Assembly (NCBI GenBank): GCA_052400665.1
Contig: JBQTGK010000008.1
Reading direction: 5' to 3' (one strand)
DNA: 64,000 bases
DNA from: JBQTGK01 sp052400665
Lineage (GTDB): Bacteria > Bacteroidota > Bacteroidia > Bacteroidales > Marinifilaceae
Shown here: positions 17,429-28,000 of the stretch, in pieces
How the letters are laid out: the number at the start of each line of letters is the position of its first letter
How positions within the stretch are numbered: position 1 is the first letter of the stretch
Made by a program: the position numbers and the translations under genes
The notes under the pieces: generated by a model
The model's input: the letters and a program-made list of their open reading frames with translations, nothing else
Database searches by the model: none
What the model was told of the DNA's origin: nothing

Positions 17429-19132
17429 TTATTGCTTATTTAGATTATACCACATCTTCTTCGACATGTGAGCAACCTCTTCATAACTATAATTTGATAC
17501 ATCCCAGTCAAACAAGTCTGCTAAAAATTCTACTTCTGTTGTTAAAGCAACTTCTGTTTCAGTTTTTATCTCAAGAATTAGTATGTACTCAACTCCATCA
17601 GCATCAGTAATTTTCACAGTTTCTCCTTCAAGAATCCATGTTCCTGTACCTGTTGGCACTTTTCTATATCTATCATTAAAATCTGTCTCTGGCCAATCGG
17701 CACCATCATAAGTAAAGTCCGCATTCAAACCATCGATACCCACATTATTTTCGTAAGTTCCGTATGGCTGTCCAGCTCCATCTTTTCCATCTACATTAAA
17801 TGTGATTGTGTTATCAAGCTCTGGATTAGCATTTGACAGATAGTTGGTTAATTTTTCAGACTTATCCCATCCCCAGCTTTCCCAGGTAAATAAATCTGCA
17901 TAAATTCCAATTTCACCTATATTCCATGTTCCAGCAATTGAAACATCACTAATATCAAGATCAATCTCCAATTTAATAGTCCACACTGCTGATTCTCCTG
18001 CCTCAGAAGTAACTGTGATCTGAGTGGAATTATCAGTAGAAAAATCAAGCATTTGAGCAACAGCTTTATTTGCTGAAGCACCATAAGAAGTACCAATGCT
18101 CATAATCTCGATAGCTGACTTATCAGCACCATTATCTTCTATTTTAACTGTAACAGTTTTGTTCGCGGCATCAATTACAGCATCACCAACTTGATCTTTC
18201 ACTGTTAAACCAGTAATATCATTTCCTGTTTGCAATAATCTCTCCCTTGTAAGAGTGTACCACATTGGATTTGACATATGAGCCAATTCTTCGTATGACC
18301 AATCCGTATCGGTCCAATTAAAAAGATTACTTAAATAGGGTAAGCTAGCCTTTAGAGATACTTCTTTAGTTTCTGCAAATAACTCAAGATCTAATTCATG
18401 CTCTACATTATTTCCATCTGTAATAATTACTTTATTACGTTCAAAATCTCGCGACCAAGTTCCTTTGCCTTCAGGAATAGTTCGGAATCTTTCATTGAAG
18501 TCCCATCCTTTTTCTGTGTCTCCAAAACTTCCAAAAACACCATCAGATCCGGCATTGTGTTCGTAATTACCAAATGGATTCCCTTTTTCGTCGGCACCTT
18601 CTACGGTAAACGTGATTACATTATCCAACTCTGGATTCAACTCTGGCAGGTAATCAGTAATTTTCTCATTCTTTTCCCATCCCCAGCTTTCCCAGGTAAA
18701 CATATCGCAATACATGCGGATTTCGCCAATGTACCAGTCTCCTTCAAGATCTGATTTAAAAGGACTCAAAGTAACTTCCCAATTCAAGGTTTCTCCAGCT
18801 CCTGACACAACAGAAATACTAGCTGTACCATCTGAAAAATCTAAACTTGTACCCGTTACATTTGTTGAAGATGCTCCATAAGCAAAATCAATGTTCTTAA
18901 TTTCTACTTTAGAGATATCTGCTATATTTTCTAATTTAGCATATACCTTAATATTGGCATTCTCAGAGTCACGTTGAATAATTGCCGTTCCAATTTGCCC
19001 TTCAAGTAAAATCGAAACAATATTACGCTCCTTTTGCCAATCATTACCTTCCAAATCCTCAAAAGGATCTGACGTACAAGAAGCCATCGTTGCCACCAAT
19101 ACGATTAGAAATATATTTAATAAATTTTTCAT
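17429..19132 (-). CDS. Surface glycan-binding lipoprotein with two tandem 270-residue repeats
   Basis: 567 residues; lipoprotein signal with Cys19 (ATMASC). The rest is an internal duplication with a period of exactly 270 residues: repeat 1 about 34-295, repeat 2 about 304-567. Matching landmarks are FTWESWGW at 145-152 and 415-422, NPELDN at 166-171 and 436-441, and AHMSNPMWYTL versus AHMSKKMWYNL at the ends. Each repeat has an N-terminal beta domain resembling the immunoglobulin-like domains of PUL lipoproteins (YGAS...LDFS) and a lipocalin-like second half with clustered Trp. Position directly after SusD is where surface glycan-binding proteins (SusE/F equivalents) are encoded. The exposed Trp clusters could be two glycan sites. 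No catalytic motif was seen. Confidence 0.8.
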   Translation of the reverse strand: MKNLLNIFLIVLVATMASCTSDPFEDLEGNDWQKERNIVSILLEGQIGTAIIQRDSENANIKVYAKLENIADISKVEIKNIDFAYGASSTNVTGTSLDFSDGTASISVVSGAGETLNWEVTLSPFKSDLEGDWYIGEIRMYCDMFTWESWGWEKNEKITDYLPELNPELDNVITFTVEGADEKGNPFGNYEHNAGSDGVFGSFGDTEKGWDFNERFRTIPEGKGTWSRDFERNKVIITDGNNVEHELDLELFAETKEVSLKASLPYLSNLFNWTDTDWSYEELAHMSNPMWYTLTRERLLQTGNDITGLTVKDQVGDAVIDAANKTVTVKIEDNGADKSAIEIMSIGTSYGASANKAVAQMLDFSTDNSTQITVTSEAGESAVWTIKLEIDLDISDVSIAGTWNIGEIGIYADLFTWESWGWDKSEKLTNYLSNANPELDNTITFNVDGKDGAGQPYGTYENNVGIDGLNADFTYDGADWPETDFNDRYRKVPTGTGTWILEGETVKITDADGVEYILILEIKTETEVALTTEVEFLADLFDWDVSNYSYEEVAHMSKKMWYNLNKQ

Positions 19133-19140
19133 CGTTCTTC

Positions 19141-20643
19141 TTAATTAATGTTAGGATTCAAATCAATTTCACGCTGAGGAATTGGATAAAAAGCAACTTG
19201 CTCAGGCGAAAGACCTGCTGCTTCTGTTACTTTTTCCTGTACAATATTCTTACGTCGTAAATCCCAAAGACGATCTCCTTCATAGGCAAATTCACGCTGA
19301 CGTTCCTCAACAACCAATGAGCGGAATTCCTCTGCAGATAAACCAGAAAGATCATCTAACTCACTCACGCCTGCACGATTACGAATTTGATTGTATTGTT
19401 CTAAACCACTTGCATTAGCAGTAGCCTCAGCATAAATCAATTGTACTTCACTGTAACGAATCAAATAAGGACGCGTACTGGTTTTATCACCTGAAAACTC
19501 CGTATCAATATATTTTCTGGTGAATTCGTAAGGAATTGTTCCATCGGAAACCGAACCCGATAAATTATTTTCTTCATCATAAATTTCGGATACAAATAGA
19601 TCTGTACGACGCTTATCATTAGCCTCGTAAGATGATATTAATTTATTGGTAGTTTGAAATACACTCCATCCATCATGAGTTGGAGAGAAAGAATCATCTG
19701 TATTCTTTAAGTAAATAGTACCTCCTGCAATCCAAGGAATAAAATATTTAGAAAGTTTAGAGTAATCCCCTTCTGCTGTTCCAGAACGATCCATCGATAG
19801 AATAAATATATGCTCTGGACCATCTGCTTTATCCACATCGTAGATATTCTGCAAGTTACTATCGTGTGCATATTCAGATTGATCATTAAGAACATATCCA
19901 GCATACTCAGCAGCTTTCGCATACAAATTATCAACACTCTCGGTAAGTGCATCGTATTTAGGTACACCACTCTCTTTTGCTGATGCTGCAAAAAGATAAA
20001 CATCTGCTAAAAGTGCCTGGGCAGCTACTTTATCGGCACGACCCGTTACACGATTTACTTCTAAATAGTTAACGGCCTTAGTTAAATCATCGATTAAAAA
20101 TGCATACACTTCCTGCATATTTTCAGGTAAACTAGATGTTGTTTCATCCATTTTATCGATTAAGGATGTTTGCAAAGGAGCGATACCAAAAGCTCTAACG
20201 ACATTAAAATGATTGTAAGCACGAAGAAAATAAGCTTCTCCTAACAAACGTCGTTCTTCACTTTCTTCAAATCCTCTTCCTTCAACATTCTCGATAACCG
20301 CATTTGCTCTATTCACGGCAATATATGCACATCGATAATATTGTGTTAACAGTTCGTTTTGAGAAGTCACCTCCCAATTCACAAATTCCTGTGCATCTGA
20401 CCCTTCATCTGATTTTACATTGCAATTATCTGATGCCAATTCGTTCAAGTAAAAGTTGATCGGAGCATAACTTACCAGCGTTAATGCATCGTAAGCATAT
20501 AGTAATGAAGCTTCTGCATCTTCAACTGTTTTGTAAAAATTATCGTCGGAATAAAAGCCTGTAGGTTCCACATCTAGGCTCTCGCAGGAAGCGAAGCCTA
20601 CTGCAAAAACCAAACCCAATGCTATTTTATTTAATATTTTCAT
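19141..20643 (-). CDS. SusD/RagB-family outer-membrane glycan-binding lipoprotein
   Basis: 500 residues, lipoprotein signal with Cys20 (GFASC). Alpha-helical TPR-rich SusD fold: an early ASLLYAYDAL helix, GEAYFLRAYNHFNVVRAFG (a near-universal SusD motif), and a C-terminal RPYLIRYSEVQLIYAEA followed by QREFAYEGDRLWDLRR. It covers the SusC pore and delivers oligosaccharide. It lies 45 bases after susC and 8 bases before the duplicated glycan-binding protein, forming the core of the mannan-type PUL. Confidence 0.95.
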   Translation of the reverse strand: MKILNKIALGLVFAVGFASCESLDVEPTGFYSDDNFYKTVEDAEASLLYAYDALTLVSYAPINFYLNELASDNCNVKSDEGSDAQEFVNWEVTSQNELLTQYYRCAYIAVNRANAVIENVEGRGFEESEERRLLGEAYFLRAYNHFNVVRAFGIAPLQTSLIDKMDETTSSLPENMQEVYAFLIDDLTKAVNYLEVNRVTGRADKVAAQALLADVYLFAASAKESGVPKYDALTESVDNLYAKAAEYAGYVLNDQSEYAHDSNLQNIYDVDKADGPEHIFILSMDRSGTAEGDYSKLSKYFIPWIAGGTIYLKNTDDSFSPTHDGWSVFQTTNKLISSYEANDKRRTDLFVSEIYDEENNLSGSVSDGTIPYEFTRKYIDTEFSGDKTSTRPYLIRYSEVQLIYAEATANASGLEQYNQIRNRAGVSELDDLSGLSAEEFRSLVVEERQREFAYEGDRLWDLRRKNIVQEKVTEAAGLSPEQVAFYPIPQREIDLNPNIN

Positions 20644-20688
20644 TTTCTGATCTTTTTAAATGGTGTAAATGATTCTTGTGATCTTGAA

Positions 20689-23600
20689 TTAGAATGTCAA
20701 TTCAACACCCAATGTCCATTTTCTCAATTTAGGATAACCTCCCCAGTAGATACCATCACTTCCAACTTCAGGGTCATAACCATCAAAATCGGTAAGGGTA
20801 AACAAGTTGGTCGCATTCATATAAATACGTCCTCGTTTGAACCATGATATTCCTAATTCTGGAATATTATATCCTAAAGAAACATTTTGCAATCGCACAT
20901 AACTTCCTTCTTGAACAAACCAATCGGACATCAATAAATTTCGTCCTTCGCGCAGGCTAGGATAATTATTGGTTGGATTGTCTTGAGTCCAACGCAGAGG
21001 TTGATTACTTGGCTCACTAAATGCTTTGGTATTAAAAATATCCTGACCAAAACTTCCGTTAAAGAATAGTGCCAAATCGAAGTTTTTATAACTCACTTGC
21101 AAATTCATACTTGCTGTAAAATCAGGATTTGGATCCCCAATAATAGTACGGTCATTACTATCAACAACTCCATCTTCATTAATGTCAACATATTTAAACT
21201 CTCCAGCTTGAGCATCTTTTCCTGATAACCCAGCGGCCAGTCCTTCCTGAGAGCTTTGAATAATACCATCTACTCTATAACCATAGAAAACATTAACTGC
21301 TTCTCCAATTCCCAAAATGTTTGGTTTTGCACGAAAAGCCTCTATTGTTGAAGCATTAAATTCATATTGCATTCCTGTATTGGCATCAGAATTCAAACCA
21401 AAAGCCAATTCATTACCCAGACTAACTACTTCGTTTTTATTTCTAGAAAGAATCAACGATCCTGAAACTTTCCAGTCATTTTTATTAATGATATCAGCAT
21501 CAATCGTTAATTCAACTCCTTCATTCTTGATCTCTCCGCCATTCACCCACATCAAATCGTAAGCTGATGATGGTGACAACCAACGTTGACGTAATAAATC
21601 GTTTGTATATTTATTGTAATAATCAGCAATCACACGCAATCTTCTGTTGAAAAATGCCATATCAAAGCCCACATTAAATTGTCTTGTTGTTTCCCATTTT
21701 AAATCAGGATTAGGAATTCCACCCCATTGCTTCTTCCCTGTTTGACTGTCCCAACCAGCGATATAACCTGGTCCAATTGCTGTTTGCCAACTACCATTCA
21801 CATAGTATTGATCTTGACCATATTGGCTATTAATTAGATAAGCTCCAATTGGCTCTTGGTTACCAGAAATACCATAACTAGTACGAAGTTTTAACTCATC
21901 AAATACATTTAAATCTTTAATGAAATCTTCGTGGTGCATTTTCCATCCCAATGCTCCTGATGGGAAATACCCCCATTGATTGTTCTTTCCAAATTTTGAA
22001 GAAGCATCGGCACGCATAGTAAGGGTTGCTAAATATTTACTATCGTATGTATAGTTCAAACGCCCCATGTATGAGTACATCACCTCTTCACTCAAGCTAT
22101 TGTCTACGCTTTGTTTCTCAGGGTTACCACTAGAAAGGTTTCCACTTCGTAAAGATTCATTCAAAAAATCATAGGCTCTAAGACTTGACGAACGATCTTT
22201 TTTATAACGATATGAAAAACCACCCATTGCATTTATAGCGTGTACTTCATTAAGCGTCTTACTAAACGTCATAAATGTTTCAGAAACGATCTCACTACTC
22301 TCCCAATTGTCAACACCACCAGCACCATTGTTAAAGGTTCCATCTTCGGTATACACTTTCGGATTGTAAAAATCGGTTATTGAACGACTAAACTTGTAAT
22401 TCACCTGAGACTTTAATTGCAATGAAGGTAACAATTGAGCTTCAGCAAATGCAGAACCTAAAAAATCCAAAAACTCATTGGTATTTGATTTATTCTCGGT
22501 TAAAGCAATTGGATGATCATAATCTTGATTTCCCAACATATAATAACCTTTCGATGCATCATCATTGTTATAAACTGGAAAAACAGGATTTCGCCAATAA
22601 GCCAAACCACCATTGTTATTTCTTTCTCCTTTAGTGAAAAGAATATTGGTTCCGATTGTAAGATTATCGTACGCCTTATGAACTACATTAAGATTTGTAT
22701 TCAGTTTTTTATAATTATCATCAATATAAACTCCTTCATCGGTAAAATAAGTTGTACTCAAACTAAACTGAGTCTTCTCATTCTGACTACGAATTGCAAT
22801 ATTCGTATTGTTCGAAATTGGCGTACGAAAAACAACATCATCCCAACGAGTGTTATACGCCCACGACCCACTTTTCAATTCACTTACCGAAGGATAATAA
22901 ACTCCATTCGGATCATTTGCACCTACATACAATGGAACAAAACCACCGTTAGTTCTGGATTCATTGCTTAATTCAGCCATTAACACAGGGTCTCTCCACA
23001 AATTTAGATCTGATGTAAATTCTGAAATTGTATTTTGCTGAGAAACGGTAACTTCAGTCGTATTTTTGGCTCCTTTTTTAGTGGTGATCATGATCACACC
23101 ATTTGCACCACGCGAACCATAAATTGCTGTCGAAGAAGCATCTTTCAGAATTTCCATCGATGCAATATCATTAGGCGAAATTTGTTTTATATCCCCAGCA
23201 TTTCCAATTGGAAAACCATCAACAACAACCAAAGGCTCATTACCACTTCGATAAGAACTACCTCCACGAATACGGATAGTAGATCCTGAACCTGGATCAT
23301 CCGATGAAGAAACAACTTGTACACCTGCACTTTGTCCTTGTAAAAGACCATCAATAGAATTAGCAGGCTTCATTGGAACCACATCCATTTTCACAGAAGA
23401 TACAGATCCGGTAAGGTCACTCTTTTTAACCGAGCCATATCCTACAACAACAACTTCTTCTAAACCTAAGGTTTCCTCTTCGAGAGTAACAGTAAGACTA
23501 CTTTGATTTGTCACAGGAATTTCAAGCGTTTTGTAACCTACAAATGAAAATACAACGATTGCGCTTTCCGACGAAACTTGAATATTAAATTCACCGTCGA

Positions 23601-23781
23601 TATTTGTAACGGTACCATTTTGAGTGCCTTTTTCAACCACACTCACACCTGGAATACTTACTCCACTTGCATCGGAGACTACTCCATTTACATTTTGAGA
23701 TTGAGCTTTTGCCTGCAATGTCACCATCAAAAGGCAACAAAACATCATTAATAAACTCAATATCCGGTTTCTTTTTTTCAT
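20689..23781 (-). CDS. SusC/RagA-family TonB-dependent oligosaccharide transporter
   Basis: 1030 residues. Signal peptide to about residue 26 (QAKAQ), a carboxypeptidase-regulatory-like domain (28-105, NVNGVVSDASG ... VFSFVGYKT), the TonB-box-like VVVVGYGSVKK, a plug domain with IRIRGGSS, EPLVVVDGFP and the diagnostic IYGSRGANGVIMITTK, then the barrel ending in LGVELTF. It imports oligosaccharides across the outer membrane with its SusD partner. First gene of the minus-strand mannan-type operon and divergent from the AraC regulator. A TACTTTTG element (23822-23829, minus strand) lies about 40 bases upstream of the start. Confidence 0.95.
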   Translation of the reverse strand: MKKRNRILSLLMMFCCLLMVTLQAKAQSQNVNGVVSDASGVSIPGVSVVEKGTQNGTVTNIDGEFNIQVSSESAIVVFSFVGYKTLEIPVTNQSSLTVTLEEETLGLEEVVVVGYGSVKKSDLTGSVSSVKMDVVPMKPANSIDGLLQGQSAGVQVVSSSDDPGSGSTIRIRGGSSYRSGNEPLVVVDGFPIGNAGDIKQISPNDIASMEILKDASSTAIYGSRGANGVIMITTKKGAKNTTEVTVSQQNTISEFTSDLNLWRDPVLMAELSNESRTNGGFVPLYVGANDPNGVYYPSVSELKSGSWAYNTRWDDVVFRTPISNNTNIAIRSQNEKTQFSLSTTYFTDEGVYIDDNYKKLNTNLNVVHKAYDNLTIGTNILFTKGERNNNGGLAYWRNPVFPVYNNDDASKGYYMLGNQDYDHPIALTENKSNTNEFLDFLGSAFAEAQLLPSLQLKSQVNYKFSRSITDFYNPKVYTEDGTFNNGAGGVDNWESSEIVSETFMTFSKTLNEVHAINAMGGFSYRYKKDRSSSLRAYDFLNESLRSGNLSSGNPEKQSVDNSLSEEVMYSYMGRLNYTYDSKYLATLTMRADASSKFGKNNQWGYFPSGALGWKMHHEDFIKDLNVFDELKLRTSYGISGNQEPIGAYLINSQYGQDQYYVNGSWQTAIGPGYIAGWDSQTGKKQWGGIPNPDLKWETTRQFNVGFDMAFFNRRLRVIADYYNKYTNDLLRQRWLSPSSAYDLMWVNGGEIKNEGVELTIDADIINKNDWKVSGSLILSRNKNEVVSLGNELAFGLNSDANTGMQYEFNASTIEAFRAKPNILGIGEAVNVFYGYRVDGIIQSSQEGLAAGLSGKDAQAGEFKYVDINEDGVVDSNDRTIIGDPNPDFTASMNLQVSYKNFDLALFFNGSFGQDIFNTKAFSEPSNQPLRWTQDNPTNNYPSLREGRNLLMSDWFVQEGSYVRLQNVSLGYNIPELGISWFKRGRIYMNATNLFTLTDFDGYDPEVGSDGIYWGGYPKLRKWTLGVELTF

Positions 23782-23821
23782 AGATATAGATTTCTCGTTT
23801 CTAATAAAATTATCGATGTTT

Positions 23822-23829
23822 CAAAAGTA
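23822..23829 (-). promoter_or_regulatory. Candidate -7 element for the mannan-type PUL
   Basis: On the minus strand this reads TACTTTTG, matching the Bacteroidota sigma-ABfr -7 consensus TAnnTTTG, and leaves a leader of about 35 bases before susC. I found no good TTTG at the -33 position, as expected for a promoter that needs an activator. Confidence 0.4.
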
Positions 23830-23993
23830 GCACTCAACTTTCAGTAAAATTTTACTTTTCATGCTCTTTACCTATACTTTAATGAATTATTAATTATACT
23901 AGAATTCAACAAACAAGTAGAACACAAGCGTAAACAACTGAATTTACTAGCATTACACAAGATTATAAAGCAATACTTTTATGAATATTTTAT

Positions 23994-24001
23994 TACATTT
24001 G
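23994..24001 (+). promoter_or_regulatory. Candidate -7 element for the AraC regulator gene
   Basis: TACATTTG matches TAnnTTTG, 49 bases before the ATG at 24051. The -33 region is only T-rich. It is divergent from the susC element, with about 165 bases between them. Confidence 0.4.
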
Positions 24002-24050
24002 CACAATAATATTAATCATTTAATAACTTATAACGCAAACTTTTTAATTT

Positions 24051-24908
24051 ATGACAAGAATTGTACGTGAAATTACGCCTTTATCAGAACACGATTTTTT
24101 TATTGTTCTTGATCATCAAAATGCCAAGTTTGATTTCCCTATTCATTACCATCCTGAGTACGAATTAAACCTTGTCCTTAAATCCAAAGGAAAACGTATC
24201 ATTGGTGATTCTATTAAAAACTACGATTCGGCAGATTTGGTATTAATTGGTCCAAACACACCTCACGCATGGAGTGGCAGTACTGATGACGCCAGGGTAA
24301 TTACCATTCAATTTCAAACCAATATTTTAAGCGAGCAAACCTTAAATCGAAAAGCTAGTCTTCCAATAAAAGATTTATTGGAGAAATCGAAAATGGGAAT
24401 CTTATTTTCTGAAGACACAACTCATAATATAACTGATCGCATCTTAAAACTATCAGACGTTACTGGATTTGATTCTTTTCTTGATTTTCTATCCATTCTA
24501 TACGATCTGTCCATTTCCAGAAATCAAATGACCTTATCGTCACCTTCCTATGTAGAACAGTTTGACACATCAAAAAGCAGACGTATTAAAATGGTGAATC
24601 AATTCTTAATTGAAAATCTTCACACATCAATAAGAATTAATGAAGTTGCAGAAATGGTAAACATGTCACCATCGGCATTCAGCCACTTCTTTAAAAAGAG
24701 AACACAAAGATCTTTCTCAGATTATCTTTTGGAAATTAGAATCGGAAATGCGGCAAAACTATTGATAGACACAGAAAAGAATATTTCTGAAATTTGTTTT
24801 GAAAGTGGATTCAACAACATCTCTAACTTCAACCGATCATTTAAAAAATTAAAAGGATGCACACCTAGAGAATTTAGGTCTCAACAAAAAATGATCACCA
24901 AACATTAA
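24051..24908 (+). CDS. AraC-family transcriptional regulator with cupin sensor domain
   Basis: 285 residues, cytoplasmic. N-terminal cupin-like sensor (about 10-150: FPIHYHPEYELN, LIGPNTPHAW), a linker, and a two-part AraC helix-turn-helix domain (about 185-283) with INEVAEMVNMSPSAFSHFFK and ISEICFESGFNNISNFNRSF. This architecture binds a small sugar through the cupin. It stands divergently 269 bases from susC of the mannan-type PUL, which makes it the best candidate for direct control of that PUL. It is followed on the same strand by the HTCS gene, 170 bases on. Confidence 0.9.
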   Translation: MTRIVREITPLSEHDFFIVLDHQNAKFDFPIHYHPEYELNLVLKSKGKRIIGDSIKNYDSADLVLIGPNTPHAWSGSTDDARVITIQFQTNILSEQTLNRKASLPIKDLLEKSKMGILFSEDTTHNITDRILKLSDVTGFDSFLDFLSILYDLSISRNQMTLSSPSYVEQFDTSKSRRIKMVNQFLIENLHTSIRINEVAEMVNMSPSAFSHFFKKRTQRSFSDYLLEIRIGNAAKLLIDTEKNISEICFESGFNNISNFNRSFKKLKGCTPREFRSQQKMITKH

Positions 24909-24962
24909 TTTTAATACAATTTCTTCACCTTTATTAATCTTTTGTATAAATCGACATTACAC

Positions 24963-24994
24963 CTTGTAAATACAGCTATTATTAGATACTTTTG
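24963..24994 (+). promoter_or_regulatory. Promoter of the HTCS gene
   Basis: CTTG at 24963-24966, a 20-base spacer, then TACTTTTG at 24987-24994, a good fit to the Bacteroidota TTTG-N19-20-TAnnTTTG promoter. The element overlaps the upstream in-frame start at 24992, so translation should begin at 25079 with a leader of about 75 bases. Confidence 0.55.
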
Positions 24995-25078
24995 CTATCA
25001 CCCTCCAACATTTTAACTTATCTTGAGCAAATTGAAATTCCTCATTTGAATTTCGAATTGTTGATATACAAAAGTAAA

Positions 25079-28000
25079 ATGAACTATAGATTTCTGAATA
25101 TTTTATTACTACTATTCTTTCTTCTGGCAGGAACACTGACTGTAAATGCTCAGCAGTTTCGACATCTTAATGTTGAACAGGGTTTAAGCAGCAGGCAAAC
25201 TGTAAATATCAAACAAGACAAAAAGGAATTTATTTGGATTTCGACAAAAACAGGAATTGACAGGTTTGATGGTAAAACATTAAAAAACTACACTTTGCCT
25301 GCTACTCCGCGGGAAAATGCTCCAGAAAATTTTTATCTGCAAATAGATAATGACTCTTTACTTTGGGCTTATAGTGACATCGGACAATTTTATAAATACA
25401 ACTACCAGAACGATAAGTTCGAAATCTATTTTAATTTACACCGAAACGAATATTACTCGGGATTATGGGTAAACTCTACAGGCTTCGATTCAAGTAACAC
25501 CCTTTGGCTGGGAACCGATAATGGTTTATATAATTTAACAAAGGGCAAATTAAAACAGTTTGAAAAATACCCTTTAAAACAAGATTATACAACTGCCATT
25601 TGCAAATTGGATAAGAAACAAATGCTATTTGCTACTTTTAACAAGGTATATCTATATAATATTTTTAATAAATCATTACAAGAATTAAGTATAAATTTAG
25701 GTGAAAACCAGAGAGTAAACAGTTTGTATTACAATAAAGACACCAATAGAGTATGGATTGGAACTTTCTCGCAAGGAGTTTACTGTTACGATTTAAACAC
25801 TAAAAAACTAAGTGATTTAAAGAAAATTAATTCAAATTTTCCGACTGTACCCATTCGTAAATTTGAAATGTTCGATTCCGGATCTATGCTAATAGGATCT
25901 GACGGTATGGGTGTATGGATGGTTGATTTATTTTCTTTTCAGGTAAAAAAAATATTCCATGAAAATGAAGACGAGAAATTCTCCTTAAATGGAAATGGTG
26001 TATACGATATCTATAAAGACAGAGCCAACAGAATTTGGATAGGTACTTATACGGGTGGAGTAAATATTCTAGATCCGGCAGCCATAAAATTCAAAATTAT
26101 CACTCACCAAACAAACAACAATCAATCATTAGGCAACAGCATTGTAAATAGTGTATTTGAAGATAAAAGTGGTAATTTATGGTTTGGCACCAACAATGGA
26201 GTTAGCGTACTGCAGAAGAAAAATAACAAATGGCGCCATTTCTTTACTGGAAAAGGGAACGAAACCAATGTTTTTCTCGATTTATGCGAAGATGCCGATG
26301 GCAATATATGGGCCGGATCATACTCAAAAGGTGCTTATCTAATTAGTCCTGATTTTAAAATTAAAGCACATTTCCTTAACGATGCTTCTGATAAAAACTC
26401 TATTGGTACCAACTATATTTTTGACATTTTCATGGATTCAAAAAAAGACATTTGGATTGGTGGTCGAGATGGAAAATTTTGCCAGTATAAGCATGAGGAT
26501 AAAAAATTCTACAGATATTATAATCTAAGTATAAATTCCTTTACCGAAAAAAATAAAAATGAACTTTACATTGGAGGTATACAGGGGGTTTATCTGCTAA
26601 ACAAAAAAGAAGGTTTACTCGATTTAATTTCGAAACGATACTATGTATATTGTGTATATCAAGATAATCAACAAAACCTTTACTATGGAACAAGGGGCTC
26701 TGGATTATTTTATTACAACACAAAAAATAAAGAAACAAAATCGTATACCGTTCAAGATGGCTTACCTTCAAATCATATTTATGCAATAATTGCCGATCAG
26801 GAATTCTTATGGTTAAGCACCGAAAATGGAATTTCGCGTTTCAATACTAAAGACAATAGTTTCCAGAACTTTTCTACCGAAGATGGGATTTCGGATAAAA
26901 CATTTAAACAATGTGCTGCATTAAAAAATAAATCGGGAGATATCTTTTTTGGATCCTATCATGGTGTCACCCAATTTAATCCTAAAGACATCAAAATAAA
27001 AGAGAAGAAGGCCAAAATATACCTGGAGGAATTTGGTCTGTTTAATAAAGTCGTTTACCCAAATGAAAAAGGTTCGCCCTTAAAAAAATCAATTAACAAC
27101 ACAAAGCAGCTTATCCTTAAACATTACCAGCACTCGTTTTTTATAGCCTTTACTTCAATCAGTTTTTTTAATTCAGATAAAATAAAATATTCGTGGAAAC
27201 TGGAAGGTTTGGACAATAGATGGAATACTCCTTCTTTTGCAAAATCGACCAATTATACAAACCTTTCGCCAGGAAAATACAGACTCCATTTAAAAGCCAT
27301 AGATTATTCTTCCGATAAGGTTCTGGACGAAAGAATGATTGAGATAGAAGTAGCACCACCATTCTACAATACAATATGGGCCAAGCTTTTATACTTGATT
27401 TTTACAGGTATTATTATTCGCTGGGTAATAATTTACTTACAGATAAAAATGAGCAAGAAAAGCTCCGAAGAAAAAATTAATTTCTTTACCAATACGGCAC
27501 ACGATATTCGTACCCCTTTAACCCTTGTAAGTGCTCCTCTCAACGAGCTGAAAATGGAGAATGGATTATCTGAAAAAGGAAAATATTACCTCAACCTATC
27601 GGTGAACAATCTGGATAAATTAAATGCACTGGTTTGTCAGCTACTCGATTTTCAGAAATCTGATTTAGATAAGAGTCAACTAGTATTAAGTAAAGTTGAA
27701 ATAGTTGATTTATTAAATCGGAAGGTTCTGAATTTTCAAACTCTAGCCAATAGAAAGAAAATTAATTTAAGTTTCTCTTCTTCGGTAGAAAAATTGGAAG
27801 AATGGATTGATCAGGCAAAAATGGACAAGCTGATAGAAAATTTACTATCGAATGCCATTAAATATACACCCTCGGAAGGAGAAGTTAAAGTATCTTTAGA
27901 ACTGGATAAAAAATCGTGGACTATATTGGTTAAAGATACAGGAATTGGAATCTCTAAGAAAGCACAAAGAAATCTGTTTAAAGAATTCTACAGAGGCGAA

